Origin: Catellatospora sp. TT07R-123
GTDB taxonomy: Bacteria; Actinomycetota; Actinomycetes; Mycobacteriales; Micromonosporaceae
DNA length: 64,000 nucleotides
Reading direction: 5' to 3'
Assembly: GCF_018327705.1 (NCBI RefSeq)
Contig: NZ_BNEM01000002.1
Location: 4,420,344-4,484,343 of the forward strand
Shown here: piece by piece, positions 20,132 to 28,700 of the stretch
How the letters are laid out: every line of letters begins with the position of its first letter
How positions within the stretch are numbered: the stretch's first letter is position 1
The notes under the pieces: model-generated
The model's input: only the letters and a program-made list of their open reading frames with translations
What the model was told of the DNA's origin: nothing
Databases searched by the model: none
Position numbers and translations under genes: made by a program

Positions 20132-20208
20132 GGCCAGGTAGCTCAGTTGGTACGAGCGTCCGACTGAAAATCGGAAGGTCGGCGGTTCGACCCCGCCCCT
20201 GGCCACCA
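20132..20208 (+). tRNA. tRNA-Phe (anticodon GAA) with encoded CCA
   Basis: Acceptor GGCCAGG pairs with CCTGGCC (20198-20204). The D arm is AGCTCAGTTGGTACGAGC, the anticodon loop CTGAAAA gives GAA, and CCA is encoded at 20206-20208. Confidence 0.95.
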
Positions 20209-20230
20209 AAGCTCTTCGCCGGGCTTTGTC

Positions 20231-20279
20231 GCCCCGAACTGCGCCTGAGACATCTCGGGCTGCGGGTCGGGGCATTTTC
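20231..20279 (+). terminator. terminator of the Glu-Asp-Phe tRNA cluster
   Basis: Stem GCCCCGA (20231-20237) with TCGGGGC (20267-20273) and an inner TGAGA/TCTC pairing is followed by ATTTT. Confidence 0.65.
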
Positions 20280-20358
20280 GTATGCCGATGCCGACCTCAC
20301 CGGCGAGTGACCGTGGTCGACCGCGCCGAACCGGCTTTCGCCGATGCTTGAGGCAGGC

Positions 20359-20422
20359 GTGCAGTTTCGGGGAAAGTGCTGAAATCTTGGGCCGGATAAC
20401 CGCAGTTTCCCCGAAACTGCAC
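20359..20422. repeat. interspersed palindrome family B, copy 2
   Basis: Perfect 17-bp arms, GTGCAGTTTCGGGGAAA (20359-20375) and TTTCCCCGAAACTGCAC (20406-20422), flank a 30-nt loop. The arm sequence is the same as at 16723-16782 but the loop differs. It lies in the 341-bp gap between tRNA-Phe and the small secreted-peptide gene. Confidence 0.8.
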
Positions 20423-20549
20423 GACCCACACCTCGGACTTCGGCAGGACCAGGGGCGGCCCGGGACGAGTTCGTCCGAACGGCGGTTCCAGGTGATCTAC
20501 GAGCGTCAATATACTAGATCATCTACGCACTTCGTTCCCGAAGGTCGGC

Positions 20550-20699
20550 ATGCGAATCATTGCTCGAATCGCTCTCATGGCCAGCCTGGCCCTGCTGGAC
20601 TCGGCGGTCGCGGCGGCTCCCGCCCACGCGCAGAAGCCCGCGCTCGACTGCAGGGACAGCCAGGGCACCTGCTCTGAGGGCACCTGGTACTACCTGTAG
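20550..20699 (+). CDS. small secreted peptide with two cysteines (49 codons)
   Basis: Translation from ATG 20550 gives a clear signal peptide: a basic start MRIIARIALM, a hydrophobic core, and an AHA-Q cleavage site near residue 27. A mature peptide of about 22 residues, beginning QKPALDCRDSQGTC and ending TWYYL, would follow. AAGG lies about seven bases upstream, and a TATACT -10-like box sits at 20510-20515 in an AT-rich patch. No family is recognised. It could be a secreted signal, a bacteriocin-like peptide or a disulfide-linked envelope peptide. No processing genes adjoin it. Confidence 0.55.
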   Translation: MRIIARIALMASLALLDSAVAAAPAHAQKPALDCRDSQGTCSEGTWYYL

Positions 20700-20740
20700 C
20701 CCTGACCATCGGGCCCGCACCGCGCCACACCGAGATCGTT

Positions 20741-20801
20741 CAAGTTGCCCGGCAGTCGTGTGTTCAGCGCGAGGTCTCGCGACCGATTGCCTGGCAACTC
20801 G
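20741..20801. repeat. interspersed palindrome family A, copy 1 (degenerate)
   Basis: Arms CAAGTTGCCCGGCAGTCG (20741-20758) and CGATTGCCTGGCAACTCG (20784-20801) match with three mismatches. GATC motifs outside the arms resemble those of the other copies. It lies between convergent genes. Confidence 0.75.
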
Positions 20802-20817
20802 CCCGTACGTGGGGCAG

Positions 20818-21216
20818 TCAGGGAGCGCCGGGGGAGCGGCGGCGGAGGGTGGCGACCGTCGAGCCGGCCAGGGTGAGCAGGCACTCGGGCAGCCTGCCGT
20901 CGGCGATGGCAGCTCCGACCAGGGCTTCTCCGGTCGGCTGATCCTCGTTGACGTACGCGCTGACGAATCTGGCCACCCAGCGGGCGTCGTAGTGCGCCTC
21001 GTCTATCTCGGGGTAGTCCAGGGTCCACGGGCCTGCCCGCAGGCCGTCGCCGGCCAGCTCGCCGGCCAGGCACCAGGCGACGTTGTACGCACCGAACGCG
21101 CCTTCCCGCTTCACTACCGCGTCGAAGGTGCCTGCCACCGCCTTCCCGTTGCCGGCCAGTGCCTGGTCGAGGATGAGAGCGGCGTCTTCGAACGCGTGGT
21201 CAGGATCGACGGTCAC
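20818..21216 (-). CDS. hypothetical protein, 132 residues
   Basis: The composition is that of a soluble helical protein (ALILDQALAGNG, NVAWCLAGELAGDGL, YDARWVARFVSAYVNE). There is no signal peptide or membrane segment, and I do not recognise the family. It starts at ATG 21216 and stands alone, divergent from the substrate-binding protein gene 128 nt away. Confidence 0.65.
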   Translation of the reverse strand: MTVDPDHAFEDAALILDQALAGNGKAVAGTFDAVVKREGAFGAYNVAWCLAGELAGDGLRAGPWTLDYPEIDEAHYDARWVARFVSAYVNEDQPTGEALVGAAIADGRLPECLLTLAGSTVATLRRRSPGAP

Positions 21217-21344
21217 GGTCGGAGCCTATCGGGCGGTGGCAACCGTACCGGACCACTCGGCACCCAAACGTCGTAAAGGCCCCTCCCCCAATCCCGGGAA
21301 CAACGCTAAGGTGCCCGTTGGACCATGGCCATGGAGGCACCCTC

Positions 21345-22676
21345 ATGCGTATCCCGCGCGCTGTCGCAGCCGCTGCCTGCGTTTCCCTGCTCACCCTCGC
21401 GGCCTGCTCGAACAAGGCAGACGATCCGCGGGCCGCCGAGTACCCGGGGGCGTATCTCTACGGCACCGACGGCAACATGAGCAACTCGATCGCCGACTTC
21501 CTCAAGGAGAAGCCGGGCGCTCTGAACGGCATGAAGGGCACGCTGCCCATGACGCCGCTCGACGGCGCCTTCGTCGCCAAACTCAGGGCGATCACCCCCG
21601 GGCTGAAGGACTTCACCTACGCGGGGGAGACCTATGACGCGGTGGTGGTGGCGGCGCTGGCCGCGCAGCAGGCCGGCTCGACCGACCCGGCGGACATCGC
21701 CAAGTACATCAACGGCGTGACCACCGACGGCCTGGCCTGCAAGACCCCGGCCCAGTGCCTGTCGATGGCGCGCAAGGGCGACGACATCGCCTACCGCGGC
21801 ATCACCGTGCGATACGGCTTCACCGACGCCGGCGAGCCCGCGACCACGATGTACGCCACCATGCACTTCGACGCGAGCAACCAGGTCGACAGCGGCAAGA
21901 CCGAGTTCCTGGGCACCGGCAACGAGTCGGACGTGTCCTCGACCAAGGCCCCGAAGCCGGTCAAGGACGGCAAGTCCTCCACCCCGCTGACGATCGGCGG
22001 GCTGCTGCCCCAGCACGGCGGGCTCGCCCCGGCCCTGCCGCCGATGGCCGCCGCGGCCAAGCTGGCGATCACCGAGATCAACGCCGCGGGCGGAGTGCTC
22101 GGCAAGCCGGTGAAGTGGATCGACGGCGACGACGGCACCGACCCTAAGGTCGCCCGCGCCACGATCAACTCGCACAAGGCCGCCGGGGTGTCGGTGCTGA
22201 TCGGCCCGGCCGGTTCGGGGGTCGCGGTGGCCACGCTGCCCGATGCGGTCCGGAACGGCCTGATCATGTTCTCGCCGTCGAACACCTCGTCGACCCTGAG
22301 CACCGCGGACGACAAGGGCCTCTACTTCCGTACGGCGCCGTCGGACATCCTGCAGGCGCGGGCGCTGGCCGACGTGATGGTCCGCGACGGCGGCCGCCGA
22401 TACGCGATCATCGCCCGCAACGACGACTACGGCACGAAGCTCGCGAACGACACCAAGAAGGAACTGATCAACGCCGGTGTCTCGGAGTCGGAGATCCGAT
22501 CGTTCACGTACCAGCTCACCGACGACGGCAACGTCAAGGATGAGAACGAACTGGTGCGTATCGCCCAGGAGATCAAGTCCGCGCAGCTGGACGGAGTGCT
22601 GATCGTCGGCTTCTACGAGGACTCGGCCCAGGCGATCGCGAAGCTGGTGGATGCGAGCGTTCTCATCCGCCACTAA
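21345..22676 (+). CDS. Leu/Ile/Val-type substrate-binding lipoprotein with swapped lobes (circular permutation)
   Basis: This 443-residue protein starts at ATG 21345 with GGAGG eight bases upstream. It has a lipoprotein signal with Cys21 (LTLAAC). Residues about 35-196 (AYLYGTDGNMSN ... GTLPMTPLDGAFVAKL ... FTYAGETYDAVVVAALAA ... CKTPAQC) correspond to the C-terminal half of LivK-like proteins. Residues about 213-443 (TPLTIGGLLPQHGGLAP ... INAAGGVLGKPVKW ... GLYFRTAPSDILQARALADV ... IARNDDYGT) correspond to the N-terminal half and stop at LVDASVLIRH, where the hinge to the C-half would normally follow. Total length matches an ordinary family member. No permease or ATPase genes adjoin it. It may be functional, or the product of a duplication-deletion event. 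Confidence 0.9.
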   Translation: MRIPRAVAAAACVSLLTLAACSNKADDPRAAEYPGAYLYGTDGNMSNSIADFLKEKPGALNGMKGTLPMTPLDGAFVAKLRAITPGLKDFTYAGETYDAVVVAALAAQQAGSTDPADIAKYINGVTTDGLACKTPAQCLSMARKGDDIAYRGITVRYGFTDAGEPATTMYATMHFDASNQVDSGKTEFLGTGNESDVSSTKAPKPVKDGKSSTPLTIGGLLPQHGGLAPALPPMAAAAKLAITEINAAGGVLGKPVKWIDGDDGTDPKVARATINSHKAAGVSVLIGPAGSGVAVATLPDAVRNGLIMFSPSNTSSTLSTADDKGLYFRTAPSDILQARALADVMVRDGGRRYAIIARNDDYGTKLANDTKKELINAGVSESEIRSFTYQLTDDGNVKDENELVRIAQEIKSAQLDGVLIVGFYEDSAQAIAKLVDASVLIRH

Positions 22677-22713
22677 CGTTTGACCGGATCGACCCCCTGA
22701 GAAGGAGAACCTC

Positions 22714-22950
22714 GTGAGCGAGACCGTAGAGACCCGCGGCGACGACCGCCGTGACCTGATCACCGGCGACACCAACCAGGACGGCAAGACCGACGTGTGG
22801 GTGTCGGACACCGACGGCGACGGCAAGGCCGACCTGTTCCAGTTCGACACCGACGGCGACGGCAACGTCGACATCACCCTGGTCGACCTCGACCAGGACG
22901 GCACCCCGGACGCGACCGTGGACGGCGACGGCGGCCACGCCCCGGCCTGA
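22714..22950 (+). CDS. small acidic protein with tandem DxDxDG calcium-loop repeats
   Basis: This 78-residue protein starts at GTG 22714 with AAGGAGA seven bases upstream. Four 12-13-residue repeats of the type DTDGDGKADLFQF (DTNQDGKTD, DTDGDGKAD, DTDGDGNVD, DLDQDGTPD) and a final DGDGG form EF-hand/thrombospondin-3-like Ca2+ loops. No signal peptide or transmembrane segment is visible, so the protein appears cytosolic unless exported by another route. It lies 37 nt behind the lipoprotein gene and is likely cotranscribed with it. A calcium-buffering or structural role is inferred from the loops only. Confidence 0.85.
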   Translation: MSETVETRGDDRRDLITGDTNQDGKTDVWVSDTDGDGKADLFQFDTDGDGNVDITLVDLDQDGTPDATVDGDGGHAPA

Positions 22951-22995
22951 CCGGTCCGGGCAGTCCGGGCGGTCCGCCGCCCCGACCCTAATTAC

Positions 22996-23060
22996 ATAAA
23001 CGTTGGCCTATCTCATCGAAGATGATCTACATAAAATCGATGAGATAGGCCAACGTTTAT
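22996..23060. repeat. perfect AT-rich palindrome, 24-bp arms, possible bidirectional terminator
   Basis: Arms 22996-23019 (starting ATAAACGTTGGCCTATC) and 23037-23060 are exact reverse complements over 24 bp around a 17-nt loop. Composition is far more AT-rich than anything around it. It lies between convergent genes ending at 22950 and 23094. Confidence 0.85.
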
Positions 23061-23093
23061 CTCAAGCCAGATGTGCGGCGGGCGGGGAGGTGG

Positions 23094-24419
23094 TCAGGCG
23101 GCGTTCATGGAGCGGATGGCCTGCCAGATGAGCAGGACCAGCAGGACGGCCCCGAGCGCGCCTAGCACCACGATGCGCGGCACCGCGGGCCGGGACGGTG
23201 ACACGATCGCCTCCGGGTGCCCCAGCGCCACCAGCCGCTGCCGCTGGGCCAGCACCTCGTCCCGGCAGTAGATCAGCAGCGCGTCGGCCGGATCGAGATG
23301 GCTGACCCGGCTCAGCTCGACCGCCAGCCGCGCCTGCGCGGTCTGCAACCCGCGTACGGCGCGTTCCCCGGCCCGCCCGCAGCGGGCCTTGCCGTACCGC
23401 CGGGCGTCGGCGCGCAGGTGCCCGTGGCCCATGATCTGCAGCTCGCCCGGCGTGGCGATCGCCGGATCGTGCAGCGCCGCGAGCTGCGCCACGTAGAAGT
23501 GGGCCTCGCGGTGGCGGGCCACCCAGACCAGGGCCAGCACCATGACCAGTGCGGGCAGGCCCTTGCCGAGCATCCCGAGCAGCACCCCGGCGCCACCGGA
23601 GCCGAGCCCGTCGGCGAACAGGGGCGAGTTCCAGATGAAGTGGGTCAGCCAGGCCAGCCCGAGGCCGACGGCGAGCCCGCCCGCGCGCCACCAGGTCGGC
23701 TTGTCGGTGCGGACCAGGAACCAGGCGATGCCCGCGCCCGCCAGGGCCGTGAACAGGGTGTGGCTCCACAGCCCGGCCAGGAAGCCGCGCAGGAAGAACG
23801 TGGCGATGACCGGCCCGACGCCGTCGCCGCGGCCGGTGACGGAGACGGCGTTCACCGCGTACACGATGTCCTCGACGACCTGGAAGCCGAGGCCGACCAG
23901 CGCGCCGTAGACCATGCCGTCCAGGACGCTGTTGATCTGCTTGCGCGCCACCAGCACGATCATGACCACGCCTAGGGCTTTGAGCAGCTCCTCGATGGTG
24001 GGCCCGGCGATGGCCGGGCCCCAGGTGGCGGCGAACGCGGGCGAGATCAGCTTGGCCAGCAGGTCGTGCACGGACTGGTTGCCCGGGATGGCGGCGGTGG
24101 TGGCGACCGCCCCGCCCCAGGCGAACGCCGTGGCCATGAGCAGCGGCGGTTCCCGCTCCAGGAAGTCCATCGAGGCGATGAACAGCCAGAACGGGACGGC
24201 GTACAGGGCGAACAGGATGATCGCCGTGGTGGTGGCCACCGGGTATCGGGCCAGGTCGGCGCGCAGGATGCCGCCCAGCCGCGTCAGCCCGGCCAGCAGG
24301 ATCAGCCCGAGCAGCCAGAACGCGGGCAACTGGAGCGACTTGAGGGCCCGCGCCGGACGCGGCGTCGGGCGTACGGAGAACCGCCAGCGTCTGCCGCCGG
24401 TCTCCCCCGCGGCGGTCAC
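23094..24419 (-). CDS. PrsW-family intramembrane metalloprotease
   Basis: This protein has about 441 residues from a GTG start that overlaps the upstream stop (GTGA). There are eight or so hydrophobic segments before residue about 300 and a further C-terminal one. PrsW signatures are PTIEELLKALGV (Glu-Glu), FQVVEDIVYAV (Glu-Asp), and two membrane-embedded His-containing segments, GLWSHTLFTALAG and WLTHFIWNS. The family cleaves or senses membrane proteins such as anti-sigma factors; here the substrate is unknown. It is coupled to the 185-residue membrane-anchored protein encoded just upstream, which could be a partner. Confidence 0.88.
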   Translation of the reverse strand: MTAAGETGGRRWRFSVRPTPRPARALKSLQLPAFWLLGLILLAGLTRLGGILRADLARYPVATTTAIILFALYAVPFWLFIASMDFLEREPPLLMATAFAWGGAVATTAAIPGNQSVHDLLAKLISPAFAATWGPAIAGPTIEELLKALGVVMIVLVARKQINSVLDGMVYGALVGLGFQVVEDIVYAVNAVSVTGRGDGVGPVIATFFLRGFLAGLWSHTLFTALAGAGIAWFLVRTDKPTWWRAGGLAVGLGLAWLTHFIWNSPLFADGLGSGGAGVLLGMLGKGLPALVMVLALVWVARHREAHFYVAQLAALHDPAIATPGELQIMGHGHLRADARRYGKARCGRAGERAVRGLQTAQARLAVELSRVSHLDPADALLIYCRDEVLAQRQRLVALGHPEAIVSPSRPAVPRIVVLGALGAVLLVLLIWQAIRSMNAA

Positions 24420-24973
24420 CGCGCACCGCCGTACGCGATGGAGTCGATGCTGTGGTCGATGCCGTCCATGACCTGGTCGAGCTCGAACTCGGCGCCGCTC
24501 ACGGTCACCTCGATGGAGACGCCGCCGGCCAGGAACACCGCGTACCGGCCGCACCGGCCGGGGGCGGTGTAGCCGCCGGCCAGCCCGGCGATGCCGCTGT
24601 CGGTGCGCACCCCGTCCTCGTCACCGGTCACCTGGTACCCCTGGGTCGCTTTGATCTTCGTACGGAGGCGGCCGGCCGCGTCCTCGATGCCGCCGCTGAA
24701 CGGGGTCACCACGATGGCGTAGCGGACCGCCCCGATCAGGAACAGCACGGTGGCCCGGTCGGCACCGGGCCGGGTCTTGCTGGCGTCTATCCGGGCACCG
24801 GGTGGCGGCTGCACGCTGACGCCCGCCCCGACGCCGTAGCGCTCCCGCCCGGCCAGCGACCGGTCGTTGGGCACGATCCGGTTGAGTGCGGGCAGGCCGA
24901 AGACGACCACGAGCAGGGCAGCCAGCACTGCGGTGCCGCCGGCCAGGTTCCGCAGCAGTCGGTGCGCCACCAT
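24416..24973 (-). CDS. membrane-anchored hypothetical protein upstream of PrsW
   Basis: This 185-residue protein has one N-terminal hydrophobic segment (residues about 13-31) and a mixed alpha/beta extracytoplasmic domain (ATVLFLIGAVRYAIVVTPF, then SGGIEDAAGRLRTKIKA). Two Cys-free strands follow, and the C-terminus is ELDQVMDGIDHSIDSIAYGG. No family is recognised. The stop overlaps the PrsW start, so the two are cotranscribed and probably act together. Confidence 0.75.
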   Translation of the reverse strand: MVAHRLLRNLAGGTAVLAALLVVVFGLPALNRIVPNDRSLAGRERYGVGAGVSVQPPPGARIDASKTRPGADRATVLFLIGAVRYAIVVTPFSGGIEDAAGRLRTKIKATQGYQVTGDEDGVRTDSGIAGLAGGYTAPGRCGRYAVFLAGGVSIEVTVSGAEFELDQVMDGIDHSIDSIAYGGAR

Positions 24974-25079
24974 GATCAGACGTTAACCGGGCATTGAACT
25001 TGAATGCTGCTATATCGACCGATGCGCGGGCTTGGCCGGGGTTTTTGACGGCTCCGGCCCGGACGCGCAGGATGAGTGA

Positions 25080-25682
25080 ATGACCGGCAAGGTGATCAAC
25101 CGGCGGGAGCAGCGCAAGGAGCACACGCGCGCGGCGCTGGAGGAGGCCGCGCTGGAGCTGTTCGCGCAGCGCGGGTTCGACGACACCACGGTCGAGGAGA
25201 TCGCCGCGGCGGCGGGCGTCTCCGTACGCACCTTCTTCCGGTACTTCTCCTCCAAGCAGCATGTGCTGTTCGGCGACGTCGCGCACCGGCGCCTGGCCGA
25301 CCTGCGCACCGCCCTCGCGGCCCGGCCACCGGGCGAGTCGCCGCTGGCGTCGGTGCGCGCCGTGCTGGAGGCCGGCGACCTGACCGGCGCGGACGAGCTG
25401 GCCCAGATCCGGGCGCGGCTGCGGCTGGTCGAGGCGCAGCCGACGCTGCTCCAGACGTACCTGCTGATCAGCGAGGAGCTGCGGCAGCAGGTGGCCTGGT
25501 TCGTGGGTGAGCGGTGCGGCGTGCCGCCGGCCCATCCGTACCCCCTGCTGGTCGCCGCGGCGGCGCAGGGCGCCTGGGACACCGCGCTGTGGTCCTGGGC
25601 CGCCGGGCTCAGCCCCGATCTGGCCGGGACCCGACGCGCCGCTTTCGACCAGTTGACGGCGGGGTTGACCGATCAGCCCTGA
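25080..25682 (+). CDS. TetR family transcriptional regulator
   Basis: This 200-residue protein has an N-terminal TetR helix-turn-helix (ALELFAQRGFDDTTVEEIAA, then AGVSVRTFFRYFSSKQHVLF, residues about 24-65) and an all-helical ligand-binding domain. It lies directly upstream (104 nt) of the ABC efflux-type operon in the same orientation, and is divergent from the PrsW-linked pair. It probably represses the ABC operon, itself, or both. Confidence 0.92.
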   Translation: MTGKVINRREQRKEHTRAALEEAALELFAQRGFDDTTVEEIAAAAGVSVRTFFRYFSSKQHVLFGDVAHRRLADLRTALAARPPGESPLASVRAVLEAGDLTGADELAQIRARLRLVEAQPTLLQTYLLISEELRQQVAWFVGERCGVPPAHPYPLLVAAAAQGAWDTALWSWAAGLSPDLAGTRRAAFDQLTAGLTDQP

Positions 25683-25786
25683 GAGCGCTGTCACATTCGA
25701 GTAACGACCGTTGGTCGGATGCGAACCTTTCCGGCATCGTCCTTGCTCTCTACAGCGGCCAACAGCCGACGAACGTGGGAGTGGAG

Positions 25787-28700
25787 ATGCTGGTCTGGCG
25801 TCGCGCCAACAGCGCGAGGAGCCTTCTCGCCGCGGCGGCCGCCGCTGCCCTGATCGCGACGGTGCTGCTCGCCGGGCTGGTCAGTTACAACAGCGCCGTC
25901 GTACAGGCGGGTGGGCAGGCCGCGGTCGCGGCAGCGCCGCCCGCGGAGCGCTCGATCGTGGTACGCGGGCCCGCCGACAGCGCCGAGACCTGGACCACCG
26001 CCGACGGCAAGGTCCGCGGCTGGTTCGCGGGCGGCCTGGGCGGCGCGCAGGTCGACCTGGTGGGCGCCGGTTACTCGAACGGGCGCCAGTTCAGCGGCGC
26101 CACGGGCAACGCGGTGCCCGACTCCGGCGGCCTGGTGTTCGCGCAGGTCATGTTCCTGGACGCGCTGCCCGAGCACGCCGACCTGCGATCGGGGACGTGG
26201 GCCGTGCCCGGCGCCGTCCCCGCGCAGGCGGTGCTCGGCGAGGCGGCCGCCCGGGTGATGGGCGTGCAGCCCGGCGCGCGGGTGCCGGTCACCGATCGGC
26301 GCTCCGGCAAGGTCACCGAGGTCGTCGTCACCGGCGTCTTCGCCGCCAAGCACGGCGACGACCCGTACTGGCTGCTCACGCCGGAGCTGTCCGAGGGCTC
26401 GCTCGCGGGCGGCTCGACGTACGGGCCGCTGGTGCTGGACCGGGCCGACTTCTTCGGCGGCGGCTGGGCGGCCAACGGCAGCGCCGGCTGGATTGCGCAG
26501 CCGCGCCTGGCCGGGTCCGACCTGGCCGGGCTGGTCAAGGTCAGCAACGCCCTGCGCAGCCTGAGCGACCTGCCCAGGGCGGTCGGCTTCGGCAACTCCG
26601 GGCAGACGATCACCGCCCTGGACCGGCTGGTGGAGCGGCTCAAGGCCGCCGACCTGGTCGGCCGCTCCGCCCTGCTCACCCCGATGCTGCTGACCATCGT
26701 GCTCGGCGGATACGCCCTGATGCTGCTGGCCGCGCTGCTGACTGAGCAGCGGCGGCCCGAGACCGCGCTGCTGCGCGCCCGCGGCGCCGCCCGCGGCCAG
26801 CTCGCCGGGCTGGCCGCCCGCGAGGCGGTGCTGGTCGCGCTGCCCGCCGTGGTGCTGGCGCCGCTGCTGGCCTCGCTGCTGCTCGGCCGCAGTTCGGGGT
26901 TGAGCGCGTTCCGCGCGGTGGGGCTGCGCCCCGACGGCTCGCTGACGGCGGGCGTCTGGCTCGTCGCGCTCGCCGCGGGTGCGGGCTGCGTGCTGGCGAT
27001 GATGCTGCCCGCCCTCAAGAACGGCGGCACGTACGTCGCCGACCTGGCCGCCCGGTCCCGCCCCTCCCGGGGCGCCGCCGTCCAGCGGGCGGGCGCCGAC
27101 CTCGCACTGATCGGTTTCGCCGTGCTGGCCTGGTTCCAGCTGCGGCAGTACGACTCCCCGCTGTCCGGTCTCGGCGGCAAGCTCGGCATCGACCCGCTGC
27201 TGGCCGCGGCCGCCCCGATCGGCGTGCTGGCCGGCGCGGTGCTCGCGCTGCGGCTGCTGCCCCCGCTGACGCGGCTCGTCGAGCGGCTGCTCGACCGGCG
27301 GCCGTGGTTCGCGACCCAGCTGGGCATGTGGCAGGCCGGTCGACGCCCGCACGCCGGGCCGGTGCTGCTGCTGGCGCTGGCCGTCGCGGTCAGCACCCTG
27401 GCCTGGACCCTGGCCGCCACCAGCGAGCGCTCCAACCACGACCAGGCCGACCACGTCACCGGCGCCGACCTGCGGCTGACCGAGACGTCGGGTTTCGAGC
27501 CGGCCGGGCGTACGGCCGCCGTGACGGGCCTGCCCGGCGTACGCGCCGTGCTGCCCGCCTGGCGCACCTCGATCCCTCTGGGCGAGAAGTCGACCCCGTC
27601 GACGCTGGTCGCCCTGGACGCCGCCGCCGCGACCGGGGTGCTCCGGTTGCGCGAAGACCTCGGCGACCTGCCCGCCCTGCTGCACCAGCTGGCCGAGCGG
27701 CAGCTCACCGCCCCCGCCGTCGACCTGCCCGCGGGCACCGCGAAGCTGCGCGGCACGCTGCGGCTGACGGCGCGGCTGCCGGAAGGCACCCAGGGCAGGG
27801 GCGGCACCGACGTCGTGCTGTACGGCGCGCACGGCCAGACCTTCCGGGTGCCGCTGAGCATGCTGCCGCTCAACGGCACCGCGACCCCGTTCGAGGTCGC
27901 GGTGCCCGCAGGCGCGACCCGGCTGGCCGGTTTCATGATCGACGGGTTCGGGGACTACGACACCCCCGTCGAATGGCACCTCAAGGGCCTGGCCGCGGTG
28001 ACCGCCGACGGCACCGCCGCACCCGTGTCGCTGCGCGTGGACAGCGCGCCGTGGCAGTACCAGAACCCGCCGAACGGCGCGCACGAACTGGCCGCCACGG
28101 ACGTCACCACCGACGAGCTGGTCGTGCGCTACGACCGGACCGAGAACCAGGGCGGCGGATACCCGCCCTCGTTCCACACCACGGTCACCCGCACCCTGCC
28201 GACCGCCGACATCCCGGCGCTGGCGACCACCACCGCGCTGGACACGATGCACGTCAAGGTCGGCGAGGCCACCACGATCCGGTTCCACGGCGTGCAGGTG
28301 CGGGTGAAGATCGTCGGCAGCATCCCGGCGCTGCCCGGCGTGTCCGACACGTCCGCGCTGCTGCTGGACCTGCCCTCGCTGAGCGCCGGCTACCTCGACT
28401 GGTACGGCAGCACCCAGGGCGTGCAGGAGTGGTGGCTGGGCACCGACCCGGCGCAGCACGCCGCCACGGCGGCCGCGGCGGCGCAGCTGACCAACGTACG
28501 GGTCACCGACCGGCTCGCGCTGGCCGACAACGCCGGGCACGACCCGTACGGCGTCGGCGCGCGGCTGGCCCTGTTCATCGCCGCGCTCGGCGCCATCGCG
28601 CTGGCGCTGGTCGGCGTCGCGGTCGACGTGCGCGCCACCGCCCGCCGCCGGATCGGCGAGCTCGCGGTGCTGCACACCCTCGGCGCCACGCCCCGGCTGC

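Noticed and set aside
22996..23060. CRISPR or insertion-sequence end
   Set aside because: There is a single palindrome without direct repeats, spacers or a transposase gene. No CRISPR array was seen anywhere in the window.
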